A stretch of DNA of 64,000 bases, taken from an uncultured Acidimicrobiales bacterium. GTDB taxonomy: Bacteria; Actinomycetota; Acidimicrobiia; Acidimicrobiales; SHLQ01. The number at the start of each line of letters is the position of its first letter. Position 1 is the first letter of the stretch. The notes below the pieces were generated by a model. It searched no databases. It was given only the letters and a program-made list of their open reading frames with translations, and was not told where the DNA came from. This document shows positions 42,501 to 50,548 of this stretch, piece after piece. The translations under genes were made by a program, and so were the position numbers. The DNA is taken from contig CALHTB010000048.1 in assembly GCA_938038785.1 (NCBI GenBank), positions 1 through 64,000 on the forward strand. The letters run 5' to 3'.

Positions 42501-44812
42501 CGCTCGTCGAGCAGCGACTGCTTTCGTGACGAAAGGCTCTCGTACACCTCGTCGCGGCGATGGCCAATCTCGACGAGCTCATCATCGAACTCGGCAAAGC
42601 GCGATTCGAGCTCTTCGAGCTGAAGCAACAGACGGCCCAGGGCTTCGTCGGCCAGAGCGGGGGTCGTTGCCCTTGCCAGCTCGCCCGACACGGCTTGGGA
42701 CAAAAGCGTCATCTCGACGCTGAACGCCGCCGCGCCTTCCGAGGTTGCGAGCGACTTGCGTTGGTTCTCGCCGATCGCCCGGCATCGATTCAAGCCAGCC
42801 ATCACATCGGACAGTCGGCCGAGGATCTCAGTGCGAACGGTTGGGTCGTCGATCTCTAGGCCCGACACGACTTGGGTAAGCACGTCGAGGCCCTCGCCCA
42901 GGGCATCGAGTTCGGCTCGTGGTTCGTCGAGCTCGGGCGTACGAGTGGCCGAGGTGAACGCGTTCTCGATCGATTCGAGGTCGGTGTGGAACGACACGAA
43001 CGCTTCATTTCCTGCGAAGAAACTGGCCGCGCTGGTGGATGAAGCCTCGAAAGCTGCGACGACCTCGGCTTCGAGGGCATCCATGGCGTCGAGGTCGATG
43101 TAGCGAACATCGCGCAGCGTGATCAGGTGGCCCTGCTGCTGGCGCAGACGCCGGAGCGCACCCACGTGCTCGCTGGCGTTTGCGGACGGCGCAGCTTCGA
43201 TCTCGTCGACGAGCGCCGCAACCTCGGCACGAGCCTCGGCCAGAGTCGTTGCCGCAGCTGCGTGGAGGTTCTGCACTTTTTCGAACTCGTCGATAATGAG
43301 CGTGGACGTTGCCGCGATTTCGGTGAGCGGCTCGGCGAGATTTCCCGTCTCTTCATCGCTGAGCCAGAAGTAGCCGTTGAGAACACGGGACGCCGAATTC
43401 TGCAGGTCGGCGTACACCGCAGCTGAGGGTTCGGCCTCTTCGGTTTGGCGGGCGATATTGAGCGAGTCGGAAATGCCTCGCACCAGGTCGGCGTTACCCA
43501 AGCGCTGGAGGGCCGAGTCACCAACGGGCTGTTTGGCGTGAAACTCGTCGGAAACGAACGGTGTGTGCCACACCTGCATCGGGTGCACCCGGGTTGGTTC
43601 GGCATCCTCGCGGAAAACGATCAGGCTGCCGTCGTCGAAAATCGAGTAGCCGTGTGCTGTGATGGGCTGAGATGCCTCGCGTCGGATCAAGTTGTATGCA
43701 AGCAAGATCGACAGACCAGACGCCCGCTCGTGGAAGACGTACAGCACGTCCTCCCCATTTGGCGAACGCCGGATCGCCTCAAAGCCCATTCCGGCGGTCT
43801 CTACCTCGAACAACTTGGCTTCGCCTGTGCGAAGCACAAAGCCGCTCGGCGTGATGATGCCGTGGTCCTCGGGCAGCTGCAAACAGCTGGTCAGAATCGA
43901 ATCGTTACGAACCGCTGTACGCGTGAGGGTGTTGACCACAAAGCCACGAGGGTTCTCTTCGCGATACGGCAGTACCGACAGCACCACCAGGTCGCCAAGC
44001 ACGGCGTAGGAAATCAGCGAATCAGCCAGCGACTGATCGGCGTCGTCGACCGGTTCGGTCAACAGCGTTTCGCCCGCAGGGGTGTTGTCCTCGAGACGGA
44101 TCGACAGGTCGCCGCCCGTTGGGTCGACGAAGACGACGTCACCGATGTTCACATACGGCGAGCGGCCATCGACGTGATCTTCCCGGGTCGCCTGCGCCCA
44201 CTCGAAATCGAACTGTTCGGCCCGGACGTAGTCGCGCTCGCCTCGGTTGTCGAGATAGGAGACCTCGCCATCGGCGTTCACCGACCAGCGAAAGACACGA
44301 ATGTCCTCGAGGCTCTTCCCGGTTTGGAACGCAGCAAGTAAGCGGCCTTCGCGCCGCTGCAACTGAAGTAACCGAGCATCCTTGTAGTAGGTGTACAGCT
44401 CGCCAAAGTCACGTTGGAAGTTTGGGTCGTGAAGCCAGTTGTCATCGGCATTGTCGGGCGCGGTGTCGAACCGCAACTCGCCATTGGCCGATGAATAGTG
44501 GTGGAGGCTGAAGACGTCGTCGACGGTTGTCTCGGTCTTGAGGCCGATGAACACGTTGTAGCCAAAGAGCAGGTCGCCTCCCACCGCAACGATGTCGCGA
44601 GGGACGGTGTTGTTCTCGGTGCGGATGCGCTCGACGCCAGCAACCTCAAACTTGCTCGACCCAAACGCTTCGACTCGTTGCGCGTTCAGTGCGTCGCTGC
44701 GTTCTGCGAGCGTCTTTGCATGCCCGAGCAGACGGGCGCGCAGAAGCTCGTAGGTGCCAGCACCTGCCTCGTCGTGAACCTCTGGGGAGCCCCCAGAGCT
44801 GGGGTCAGACAT
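39560..44812 (-). CDS. Giant AAA+ ATPase (DUF3686/'DNA repair ATPase' type) with C-terminal PASTA-like domain
   Basis: A 1750-residue cytosolic protein. Residues about 40-460 form a beta-rich N-terminal part (DUF3686-like, repeated GDVVFVDPTGG-type strands). Residues about 470-1000 form a long helical/coiled-coil region. The AAA+ domain lies at about 1260-1480, with Walker A SPPGYGKTT (about 1283), Walker B VLLYLDDIQ (about 1340) and sensor-1 VVMAGNPYTES. A helical tail and an Ala/Pro-rich linker (about 1630-1683) follow. Residues about 1685-1743 look like a PASTA domain (IPEVGGMRLADALQRL ... STEPPAGTAVPLHSVVEVLVG). It is the last gene of an operon with flotillin (7-bp gap) and a YqiJ-like protein. 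Likely a membrane-stress remodelling ATPase. Confidence 0.85.
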   Translation of the reverse strand: MSDPSSGGSPEVHDEAGAGTYELLRARLLGHAKTLAERSDALNAQRVEAFGSSKFEVAGVERIRTENNTVPRDIVAVGGDLLFGYNVFIGLKTETTVDDVFSLHHYSSANGELRFDTAPDNADDNWLHDPNFQRDFGELYTYYKDARLLQLQRREGRLLAAFQTGKSLEDIRVFRWSVNADGEVSYLDNRGERDYVRAEQFDFEWAQATREDHVDGRSPYVNIGDVVFVDPTGGDLSIRLEDNTPAGETLLTEPVDDADQSLADSLISYAVLGDLVVLSVLPYREENPRGFVVNTLTRTAVRNDSILTSCLQLPEDHGIITPSGFVLRTGEAKLFEVETAGMGFEAIRRSPNGEDVLYVFHERASGLSILLAYNLIRREASQPITAHGYSIFDDGSLIVFREDAEPTRVHPMQVWHTPFVSDEFHAKQPVGDSALQRLGNADLVRGISDSLNIARQTEEAEPSAAVYADLQNSASRVLNGYFWLSDEETGNLAEPLTEIAATSTLIIDEFEKVQNLHAAAATTLAEARAEVAALVDEIEAAPSANASEHVGALRRLRQQQGHLITLRDVRYIDLDAMDALEAEVVAAFEASSTSAASFFAGNEAFVSFHTDLESIENAFTSATRTPELDEPRAELDALGEGLDVLTQVVSGLEIDDPTVRTEILGRLSDVMAGLNRCRAIGENQRKSLATSEGAAAFSVEMTLLSQAVSGELARATTPALADEALGRLLLQLEELESRFAEFDDELVEIGHRRDEVYESLSSRKQSLLDERQRNAQRLIDAADRILGGVGRRIERFESTDELNSWFVSDPMVGKVRSLAEDLRELDQAVSADELLRRLDTAREDAGRSLRDRSDIFEEGGNVIRLGNHRFSVDTEPLELTVGVIDDELNAVLTGTDYRQPLHDEVLDGSERFWTQHLASENADVGRAMYLAGTILLDALGGTGEHTLDDLRSLQTQADGLATLARTAAEQRVDEGYERGVHDHDAALLLDALLDPISNAGLLRYDANVRADAIVFWLDGLDDGQRDAWAARCRSLGRLRSEFARSPAIADTIAELAVDVAEHGHANDPATSAEYLFEELAEDVLSFDTSADAIALADAFRLHQTAGDRTAAEIASLPDLDDRLELTEAWLTAFASAQDPDRLPVVPEAIVMIAGDDVPRDPHAPALGIDVTGLLGTHQKIDNGVLHGRADEMLTTVRRYRRDERPAFEAYQAARSKALATTRDELRLDEFQPKVMSAFVRNQLIDQSYLPMIGDNFAKQLGSLDSGRTDQMGLLLLISPPGYGKTTLMEYVANRLGMVFVKVNGPALGTGVTSLDPSEAPDATAAQEVDKINFALEMGSNVLLYLDDIQHTNPELLQKFISMTDAQRRMEGVWKGRTKTYDLRGKRFAVVMAGNPYTESGERFAIPDMLANRADTYNLGDVLSGQDDLFALSYIENAIASSPVLKPMTTRDLADVPALVEMAKRGSGTPQNLQHPYTSEELNDMVATMERLLHVQKVLLSVNMQYIASASMSDDHRTEPPFQLQGSYRNMARLAEKVLPVMNDAEIETLIDDHYAGEAQTLTSGTEANLLKLGELRGTLSDEDQERWDAIKESFARIQRRGGSDGDPMLLVAESLSEIGETLKRQPRARATETVVVQQVASAPAAAGVAPAASGGVAVAGAAGPSQSSPAKKAEPTSPVSDVQIPEVGGMRLADALQRLFEADLKVARIDGFELEDMVVSTEPPAGTAVPLHSVVEVLVGTTFFGGDDDE

Positions 44813-44819
44813 TGTCGAC

Positions 44820-46721
44820 TTAGTCCGAAAGCTTGTCGGCGAGGGCCTTTAGTGCAGCCGCCGCAGACATGTCTCGAAGATCTTCGGTCTTGACGTTCTC
44901 GAGCAGGCTGCCGATTTCATCGACGAGTTGCTCGCGGCTCTCACCGGAGTGCTTCACAAAGCCATCGACGGTCTTGCCCGCAGTGACGGCCCCCATCAGA
45001 CGGTCGATAAACATGTCCGAGCCACCAACGATGTCGATGTTGGCGCTTTCGAGTCCCTTGCCAACCACGTTGGCTTGGGCTTCCGCGATGCCGATGCCAG
45101 CCTCGATCTCGGCCAGGTTGATTTCCTTTTCGACCTCGAGCTTGCGTACGAACTCTTCGAATTCTTGGCCAACGCCTTCGAGCTCGCGCATCGCCGCAGC
45201 CTTTTCTTTGAGGCCAGCGGCTTCGCCACGAAGCAGCGCTTCCATCGCTGACGCCTCGGCGTCACCGGTCTTGGCAATCGCCCCTGCTTCAGCTTCGGTG
45301 ACCCGAACCTCAGCGAGGCCAACCTTTTCGATGGCGACGGCGTCGGCTTCACGAACCTGGGCTTCAGCGAGGCCGGTTGCGGCCGCCTCAGCTTGGGCTG
45401 CTTCGGCAAGACGAATGGTGGCCCGTGCATCGAGGTCGCTGGCTTCGAGGTCGGCCTTTGCGGCGACGACGCGCTCGGCGGCCAGGTGGGCTGCGGCCTG
45501 TTCGGCGGCTTCGGCTCGCTTGATGTCCTTTACGAATTCGCCCTGCGCTTCGGCTTCAGCCTGGATGACTACAGCGTCGCGTTGACGGTTGGCCTCTTCG
45601 ACCACTCGCAGCGTGGCGATTGCTTCGACTTCTTCAGCGACGGTCTTCTCGACCGCAACTCGCTCGCGTTGGATCTCGGCGATCTCGGCCTTTTCCTTCT
45701 CGACCGACTTCTCCGCTGCGGTGACCTCTACCTCAGCGGCGACGATCTCGAGCTTGCGAGCCTTGGCCACACGCTCTTCCTCGACCGCAACGATGCGTTC
45801 TTTGTTCTTCTCGGCAACCGCAACCTCGCGGTCGAGGTTCTCTTGGGTGATTGCGACTTCTTCGTCGGTGGCGAGGCGAGCCCGCTCGGCCCGGAGGCGC
45901 TCTTCGTTCTGCACCTTGACGGTCTCGGCCTGTTCACGAGCCTGCACGGTTGCGATCTCGCGGCTCTGACGTGCTTCGGCGTCGGCCTGTTGACGCATGA
46001 GTTCGAGGACCGCTTCGCGGGTCTCGACGTCTTTGGCGGTGATCTGCTTCTCTTCTTCACGCGACGCAACGTTGGTGGCAACGTGTTGAATCGCGGTGAG
46101 CTCGGTGATCTTGCGGATGCCCTGGGCGTCGAGAATGTTGTTCTCGTCAAGGTTTCCGAGTGGGGTCTGCTCGAGGTAGTCGATTGCTGCGTCCTCGAGG
46201 ACGTAGCCGTTGAGGTCGGTGCCAATGACCTCGATGATCTCGTCACGGAAACGGCGGCGCTCGGTGTAGAGGTCCTCAAAATCGAGTCCCTTACCCACGG
46301 TCTTGAGCGCTTCAGAGAACTTCGCGACGAAGAGCTCTTCGAGCGTTGCCTGGCTGCTTGCACGCTCAACGCCTATCGACTGGGCCACCTTAATGACGTC
46401 CTCTTCGGCCTTGTTCACACGAACGAAGAAGTTCACTTTGATGTCTGCGCGGATGTTGTCGCGACAGATCAAGCCCTCTGTTGCGCGACGGTCGATCTCG
46501 ATCGTCTTGACCGAGGTGTCCATGATCTCGGCCTTGTGAATGATTGGCACAACAAGTCGGCCAGTGAAACTCACGACCACGCTCTTGGTCGTACTGACGA
46601 CCAGAGCCTTGCCCTGCGGCACCTTCTTGTACAGCGAGCTGTACACAACGGCCATGAGAATTGCAAGAACGGCCACAACGCCGATCACAATTCCCACAAT
46701 GATCAAGATATTGAGAAGCAC
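44820..46721 (-). CDS. Flotillin (SPFH/YqiK-like)
   Basis: The start is set at GTG 46721 (MLLNILIIVGIVIGVV), preceded by GGAAGGTGG. The product is 633 residues. It has an N-terminal transmembrane helix at about 3-27, then the SPFH domain at about 30-230 (VPQGKALVVSTTKSVVVSFTG, GLICRDNIRADIKVNFFVRV). A very long coiled-coil 'flotillin' stalk at about 235-540 is rich in Ala/Glu/Arg (repeated EAEAQ/AEAA types), followed by an assembly tail. It should form ring-like scaffolds in functional membrane microdomains. YqiJ-like upstream and AAA+ ATPase downstream match the yqiJ-yqiK type arrangement. I infer roles in membrane fluidity or envelope stress. Confidence 0.92.
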   Translation of the reverse strand: MLLNILIIVGIVIGVVAVLAILMAVVYSSLYKKVPQGKALVVSTTKSVVVSFTGRLVVPIIHKAEIMDTSVKTIEIDRRATEGLICRDNIRADIKVNFFVRVNKAEEDVIKVAQSIGVERASSQATLEELFVAKFSEALKTVGKGLDFEDLYTERRRFRDEIIEVIGTDLNGYVLEDAAIDYLEQTPLGNLDENNILDAQGIRKITELTAIQHVATNVASREEEKQITAKDVETREAVLELMRQQADAEARQSREIATVQAREQAETVKVQNEERLRAERARLATDEEVAITQENLDREVAVAEKNKERIVAVEEERVAKARKLEIVAAEVEVTAAEKSVEKEKAEIAEIQRERVAVEKTVAEEVEAIATLRVVEEANRQRDAVVIQAEAEAQGEFVKDIKRAEAAEQAAAHLAAERVVAAKADLEASDLDARATIRLAEAAQAEAAATGLAEAQVREADAVAIEKVGLAEVRVTEAEAGAIAKTGDAEASAMEALLRGEAAGLKEKAAAMRELEGVGQEFEEFVRKLEVEKEINLAEIEAGIGIAEAQANVVGKGLESANIDIVGGSDMFIDRLMGAVTAGKTVDGFVKHSGESREQLVDEIGSLLENVKTEDLRDMSAAAALKALADKLSD

Positions 46722-46759
46722 AAGTCCACCTTCCAACCGTGCTCTCTCGAGCACGGCAA

Positions 46760-47449
46760 CTATGTGCGTTCCATGTCGGCAGATACCCGGAAGATTTCAG
46801 AATCTTCGTCCACGTCAAAAATGAGTGTTCGCGAACCGGCGGTTAGTTCGTTGGCTTCATCGCAGCGCACCTGAACCACAAGCGAATCTCCTTCGGCCGT
46901 GCGAACCTCTGCCTGTCCGAACGTGTCGGTGACCTTGAGCGTGGTTACGGTGCACGTTGACCCGACGAGGTCACCACGCCGAAGCGCCCGCGTGGGGATA
47001 AAGACTGGCTCGAGTCGGGTAGCGATGCGATTGGTGAGAAAGCGTGCCCCAACAAGGGAGGCCGCAGCAACCACAAGCCCGATGAGTAGCCGTGAGGTGC
47101 CAGAGACTTCACCAATGACGGTCATGGCGATCATCGACAACGCCCAAGCAAAGATCGACAGCAGGTTCAAGGCAAGAAGGATGGGCATACCCGTGATGCC
47201 CAAGAACTCCATCGCGCTACGCAGAAAGCCCGAACCAGAGTCCGAGTCGAGATCGGCACCACCATCGACATCAACCTCGACGTCGAGATCAACGTCAACA
47301 TCGGTATCGAAATCAAGATCGAGTTCGCCCAAGGAGTCGAACCCCGACCCAATCAGCGTGGTCACGACCCAAAAGCCGAGGAAGAACAACGAGCTAACCG
47401 TGAAGATGACCGCGGGGAACGACACCAGATTGTTCGTGAACTCACTCAT
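46760..47449 (-). CDS. YqiJ/NfeD-like membrane protein with OB-fold tail
   Basis: The start is set at ATG 47449 (MSEFTNNLVSFPAVIF), after GAAAGGTG. The product is 229 residues. Membrane helices lie at about 10-32, 90-115 and 122-140. A very acidic loop of alternating Asp and Val (LDFDTDVDVDLDVEVDVDGG, about 42-70) lies between helices 1 and 2. The C-terminal OB-fold-like domain (about 155-225) has GDLVGSTCTVTTLKVTDTFG and AEGDSLVVQVRCDE. This is the NfeD/YqiJ layout that always partners a flotillin. The Asp-rich loop may bind cations. First gene of the flotillin operon, 38 bp before flotillin. Confidence 0.85.
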   Translation of the reverse strand: MSEFTNNLVSFPAVIFTVSSLFFLGFWVVTTLIGSGFDSLGELDLDFDTDVDVDLDVEVDVDGGADLDSDSGSGFLRSAMEFLGITGMPILLALNLLSIFAWALSMIAMTVIGEVSGTSRLLIGLVVAAASLVGARFLTNRIATRLEPVFIPTRALRRGDLVGSTCTVTTLKVTDTFGQAEVRTAEGDSLVVQVRCDEANELTAGSRTLIFDVDEDSEIFRVSADMERT

Positions 47450-47576
47450 AGGCACCTTTCTACCCTGCCCATCGGCCACAGCCCGGCGTGCTTTACTGCT
47501 TCCTGTTGCTCTATGCCCCCGGTAATCGGTGGTTTGTCACTATCGTTCGGGGGTGCGTTCTTCGCCCGCTTCCTCG

Positions 47577-48290
47577 ATGTCGCGCCGGTTGCTCTGGCTA
47601 GCGGTGACATGCGCGCTCGCACTAAGCGCGTGTGCTGAAGACGAGCGTCGAGGCATTCGCCTGACACCAACCTCGACGGTGGAGACGGGCGTGCGAGTCC
47701 TCGTTGATAACTGCCCCGGCCCGTCCACGGTGACACTGGCTGTTCGTGAAGACGTGCTCTGGGAAATCGAAGGTCCACCGGCCCCCGAGCCCGTCGTCGA
47801 AGACGACGACAGCAACGATGACAATGACGATGACGACGAATCTGTGCCCAGCGAACCTGGGCCCCCGGGCATTGCCGAGTTCCTTGTTGGCACCACGCCT
47901 GAAGGCTGGACCACGACCACGCCGCTCAGCGGGCCGCTCGAGCCAGGCGTTCGCTACACCGTTCGCACCCAGCCCGACGGACAGGCAATCGACTTCAGCA
48001 CGCCCGACCTAGCGGGCGGCCTGCTGTGGGACGGACAGGGCAACTCACGTTTCAACCCGAACCTCGTCAACGTCGAGTGTTCCGAGCCAGCCGATATCGG
48101 CGCGTTCACTCGCAACATTGCCGTGTTGGGGCTTCTTGGAGTCACTGCAGCAGCGACGGTGCTCGTCGCAATCATCCTGCTGCTATTCGTTATCACCCGC
48201 AGATTCAGCCGCGTCCGATCAATTCAGAAGAAGGCCCGCGCTGAAGCAGGCCTCGGGCCTCAGCGGCCAAACGCTCGTTCCAAGAGCTGA
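47577..48290 (+). CDS. Lipoprotein with C-terminal membrane helix
   Basis: The start is set at ATG 47577 (MSRRLLWLAVTCALAL) and GTG 47553 is an alternative. The product is 237 residues. A lipobox at LSAC (Cys about 20) predicts a lipoprotein. A linker with a run of Asp/Asn/Glu (DDDSNDDNDDDDES) lies at about 75-90. A beta-rich domain with two cysteines (DNCPGP ... NVECSEP) follows, then a C-terminal transmembrane helix (IAVLGLLGVTAAATVLVAIILL) and a basic cytosolic tail. Unusual in having both a lipid anchor and a TM helix. No family recognised. It diverges from the flotillin operon. Confidence 0.7.
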   Translation: MSRRLLWLAVTCALALSACAEDERRGIRLTPTSTVETGVRVLVDNCPGPSTVTLAVREDVLWEIEGPPAPEPVVEDDDSNDDNDDDDESVPSEPGPPGIAEFLVGTTPEGWTTTTPLSGPLEPGVRYTVRTQPDGQAIDFSTPDLAGGLLWDGQGNSRFNPNLVNVECSEPADIGAFTRNIAVLGLLGVTAAATVLVAIILLLFVITRRFSRVRSIQKKARAEAGLGPQRPNARSKS

Positions 48291-49102
48291 TCTGCCAACT
48301 CCTTGCGCCGCATCTTGCGGATGCGCTGCGTGTGCTCCGTCGATACCTCGTCGGGGCGATCGGCGCGCCAAAGCGTCGCCAGAGCGTTGGCTCCCACCGC
48401 ACCTGCAACGCAAAGGCGGATGGCGTCGGAATGGCGCTCGATGGTGGCGTCAAGAGTTTCGCTTGCACGCAAGCAGAGAAGCTGAGTTGAACCGCTACCG
48501 GTGGCGGCAAGCCGTTCAGAATCGTCAGGCGACACATAGTCGAGCTCGCTGTGCATGACCGCAAACCGACACGTCAGTTCGTGAATGGCTTCGTCAGCTC
48601 CATCCACATCGAGGTTGACAAGCACTACTGCCGCCGAGTCGTCACGCTTGGCCCATTCGACCAACAGGTCGCGAAGCTGGCCGGTGGTCCAACCAGCCTC
48701 TGCAAGACCAGTGATCGAGCGATCGATGACCTTGTCTCCGCCATCGCGGCGCACACAAGTGCGAGCGCTTCCAATGGAAACTGCGGCGGCGGACGCACCT
48801 CGAACGAGTTGTCCTCCCGAGGCGAACGTCACCGCAAGTTCTACCTCCGGCGAGGTCATCAGCTCAGCGGCCAAGGTCGCAACCGTTGGCTCGTTGTCGC
48901 GGGTAGCAAAGTCGTCGGACATGCTCACCCAGTTGTGCGCTGACGGAGTCGAATCCTCGCCAGCGAGCTGTTCGAATGCCAAGAGGTGCACGAGCACGTC
49001 TAGGCGGTTCGGTTGAAAGTAGATGGATCCGAAACCGGCCTCAGGCTCTGGTGCCTGTCCCCGCCAAGACGATGTCGGAACTAGCGATGTGGGGGTATCC
49101 AC
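48260..49102 (-). CDS. Hypothetical protein
   Basis: A 280-residue soluble protein whose 3' end overlaps the convergent lipoprotein gene by 31 bp. Segments: FGSIYFQPNRLDVLVHLLAFEQLA, VSMSDDFATRDNEPTVATLAAELM, AVVLVNLDVDGADEAIHELT, and a basic C-terminus (RIRKMRRKELADQLLERAF). Alternating alpha/beta character. No motif or family recognised. Codon use like the neighbours supports a real gene. Confidence 0.65.
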   Translation of the reverse strand: MDTPTSLVPTSSWRGQAPEPEAGFGSIYFQPNRLDVLVHLLAFEQLAGEDSTPSAHNWVSMSDDFATRDNEPTVATLAAELMTSPEVELAVTFASGGQLVRGASAAAVSIGSARTCVRRDGGDKVIDRSITGLAEAGWTTGQLRDLLVEWAKRDDSAAVVLVNLDVDGADEAIHELTCRFAVMHSELDYVSPDDSERLAATGSGSTQLLCLRASETLDATIERHSDAIRLCVAGAVGANALATLWRADRPDEVSTEHTQRIRKMRRKELADQLLERAFGR

Positions 49103-49168
49103 GCCGAGCTCCTTAAGTTGTGTAGCCGATCAAGCCTACTGCGAAACCACTCAGTGTCGATGTTTCCC

Positions 49169-50548
49169 CTAGAAACTTGGTGTGTGCAGAAGCAGATAGT
49201 CGTCGGCGTCTTCCTTGCGTCGATCGCGAATCTCTTGGGCTCGGCGGCTGAGCGCACTCTCGGCGGGCTTGCTCTCACCAAACAGGTTGAGCGTCGCGTA
49301 GCCCTGGCCAAGAATGGACGCAGCTGAACCACCGAGGCCCTGTTCGACCACGGTTGCATACACATCGCGGAAGTCGACCGTCACTTGGAAGTCGCCCCGG
49401 TCATCGAGCTGGTTCAACGGAGGTGGGTCGCCATACAAGCCACCCTTCACACGCCTTCCAAGGAAGAAGACGTGGTTGGCCGTGCCGTGGTCGGTGCCGT
49501 TCGAACCGTTTGGTTCAACACGGCGCCCGAACTCGCTGTAGAGCATGACAATGACACGTTCAGCCATGGGGGCTGACAGCGTGTTGAAGAAGGTGTCGAG
49601 CGCGACATCGAGCTCGCCGAGCAGGTCGGCGTGGTCGCCAACGCCCGAGCTTGCTCCGATCTGATTGTCGTGGGTGTCGTAGCCGCTCTGCCAAACGTTC
49701 AACGCCCGCGTGCCAAGGTTCAGGTTGATCATGCGGGCAGCGACAACCATGTCGGCGATCAGCCGATCTTCAGGCAGTTCGTTCTTGAACGCAGGTGCAA
49801 CGGCTTGAGCCGCGTCGATTGCCTGTGCCCCGACTTGGCCAACGCGGTTGACCCACGGTCCGCGGTCGGACTCCTTACCCATCTGGCGGATCGCACGATA
49901 CATACGCTGATCTATCTGGTTGCTTCGGTCTGAGCCGTACAACGATCCACCGCCACGAGGCAGGTCGGTCACTGGGGCCGACGAGCCGCGGAAATGCAAG
50001 GGCACTCCCTGGCCGCCGATCGCCAGGCCGGTGAACTGACTGTTGGACTGACCGTCGAGCCAACGACCAACCCATCCAGTGCCGCTGATCTGACCTCCGG
50101 GGTTGGCCGACTGCCAACGGGCCAGGTTGGAGAAGTGGCTGTGGTCCTTGAGCGGTTCGCCAACGCCGCGAACAATGGCCACGTCGCCTCGACGGTATCG
50201 AGTAGCTGTTCGACGCATACTCGGATGGAAAGACAGGTTGTCGCCAATCGAATGCGCGGTAGCCGGGTTGATTGCGAGACCCTTTCGCAGATCGCGATAG
50301 CGGCCGTTGGAGAACGGTCCCACGGTGTTGAGTCCGTCGTTGCCACCGGCCAGCGTGACCGTGACGAAGATGGTGTCGTTGCCAGCTTGGGCAGCGGCTT
50401 GTTCGGCGAACATCGTCGGCACCGCGACGGCTGCACCGCCAGCGGCGAGAGCACCCTGCAAGAACCGGCGTCGCTGCATGAGGTTGAGCGGCCGTTCAGG
50501 GTCTCGCTCCATCTGGTTCGCAAGTTTGTCAAAGTCGAAATCGGTCAT
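49169..50548 (-). CDS. DUF1501 family Tat-exported protein (second pair)
   Basis: The start is set at ATG 50548 (MTDFDFDKLANQM), whose ATGA overlaps the DUF1800 stop by 4 bp. The product is 459 residues. A Tat signal QRRRFLQGALAAGGAAVAVP lies at about 24-43. The mature part has VTLAGGNDGLNTVGPFSNG, DNLSFHPSM, HSHFSN-like DHSHFSNLARWQ, SGYDTHDNQIGASSG, and VMLYSEFGRRVEPNGSNGTDHGTANH, the DUF1501 metal-ligand-like positions. The same family as 15077-16504 but clearly diverged and on the other strand. Surface-exposed hydrolase-like, substrate unknown. Confidence 0.9.
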   Translation of the reverse strand: MTDFDFDKLANQMERDPERPLNLMQRRRFLQGALAAGGAAVAVPTMFAEQAAAQAGNDTIFVTVTLAGGNDGLNTVGPFSNGRYRDLRKGLAINPATAHSIGDNLSFHPSMRRTATRYRRGDVAIVRGVGEPLKDHSHFSNLARWQSANPGGQISGTGWVGRWLDGQSNSQFTGLAIGGQGVPLHFRGSSAPVTDLPRGGGSLYGSDRSNQIDQRMYRAIRQMGKESDRGPWVNRVGQVGAQAIDAAQAVAPAFKNELPEDRLIADMVVAARMINLNLGTRALNVWQSGYDTHDNQIGASSGVGDHADLLGELDVALDTFFNTLSAPMAERVIVMLYSEFGRRVEPNGSNGTDHGTANHVFFLGRRVKGGLYGDPPPLNQLDDRGDFQVTVDFRDVYATVVEQGLGGSAASILGQGYATLNLFGESKPAESALSRRAQEIRDRRKEDADDYLLLHTPSF

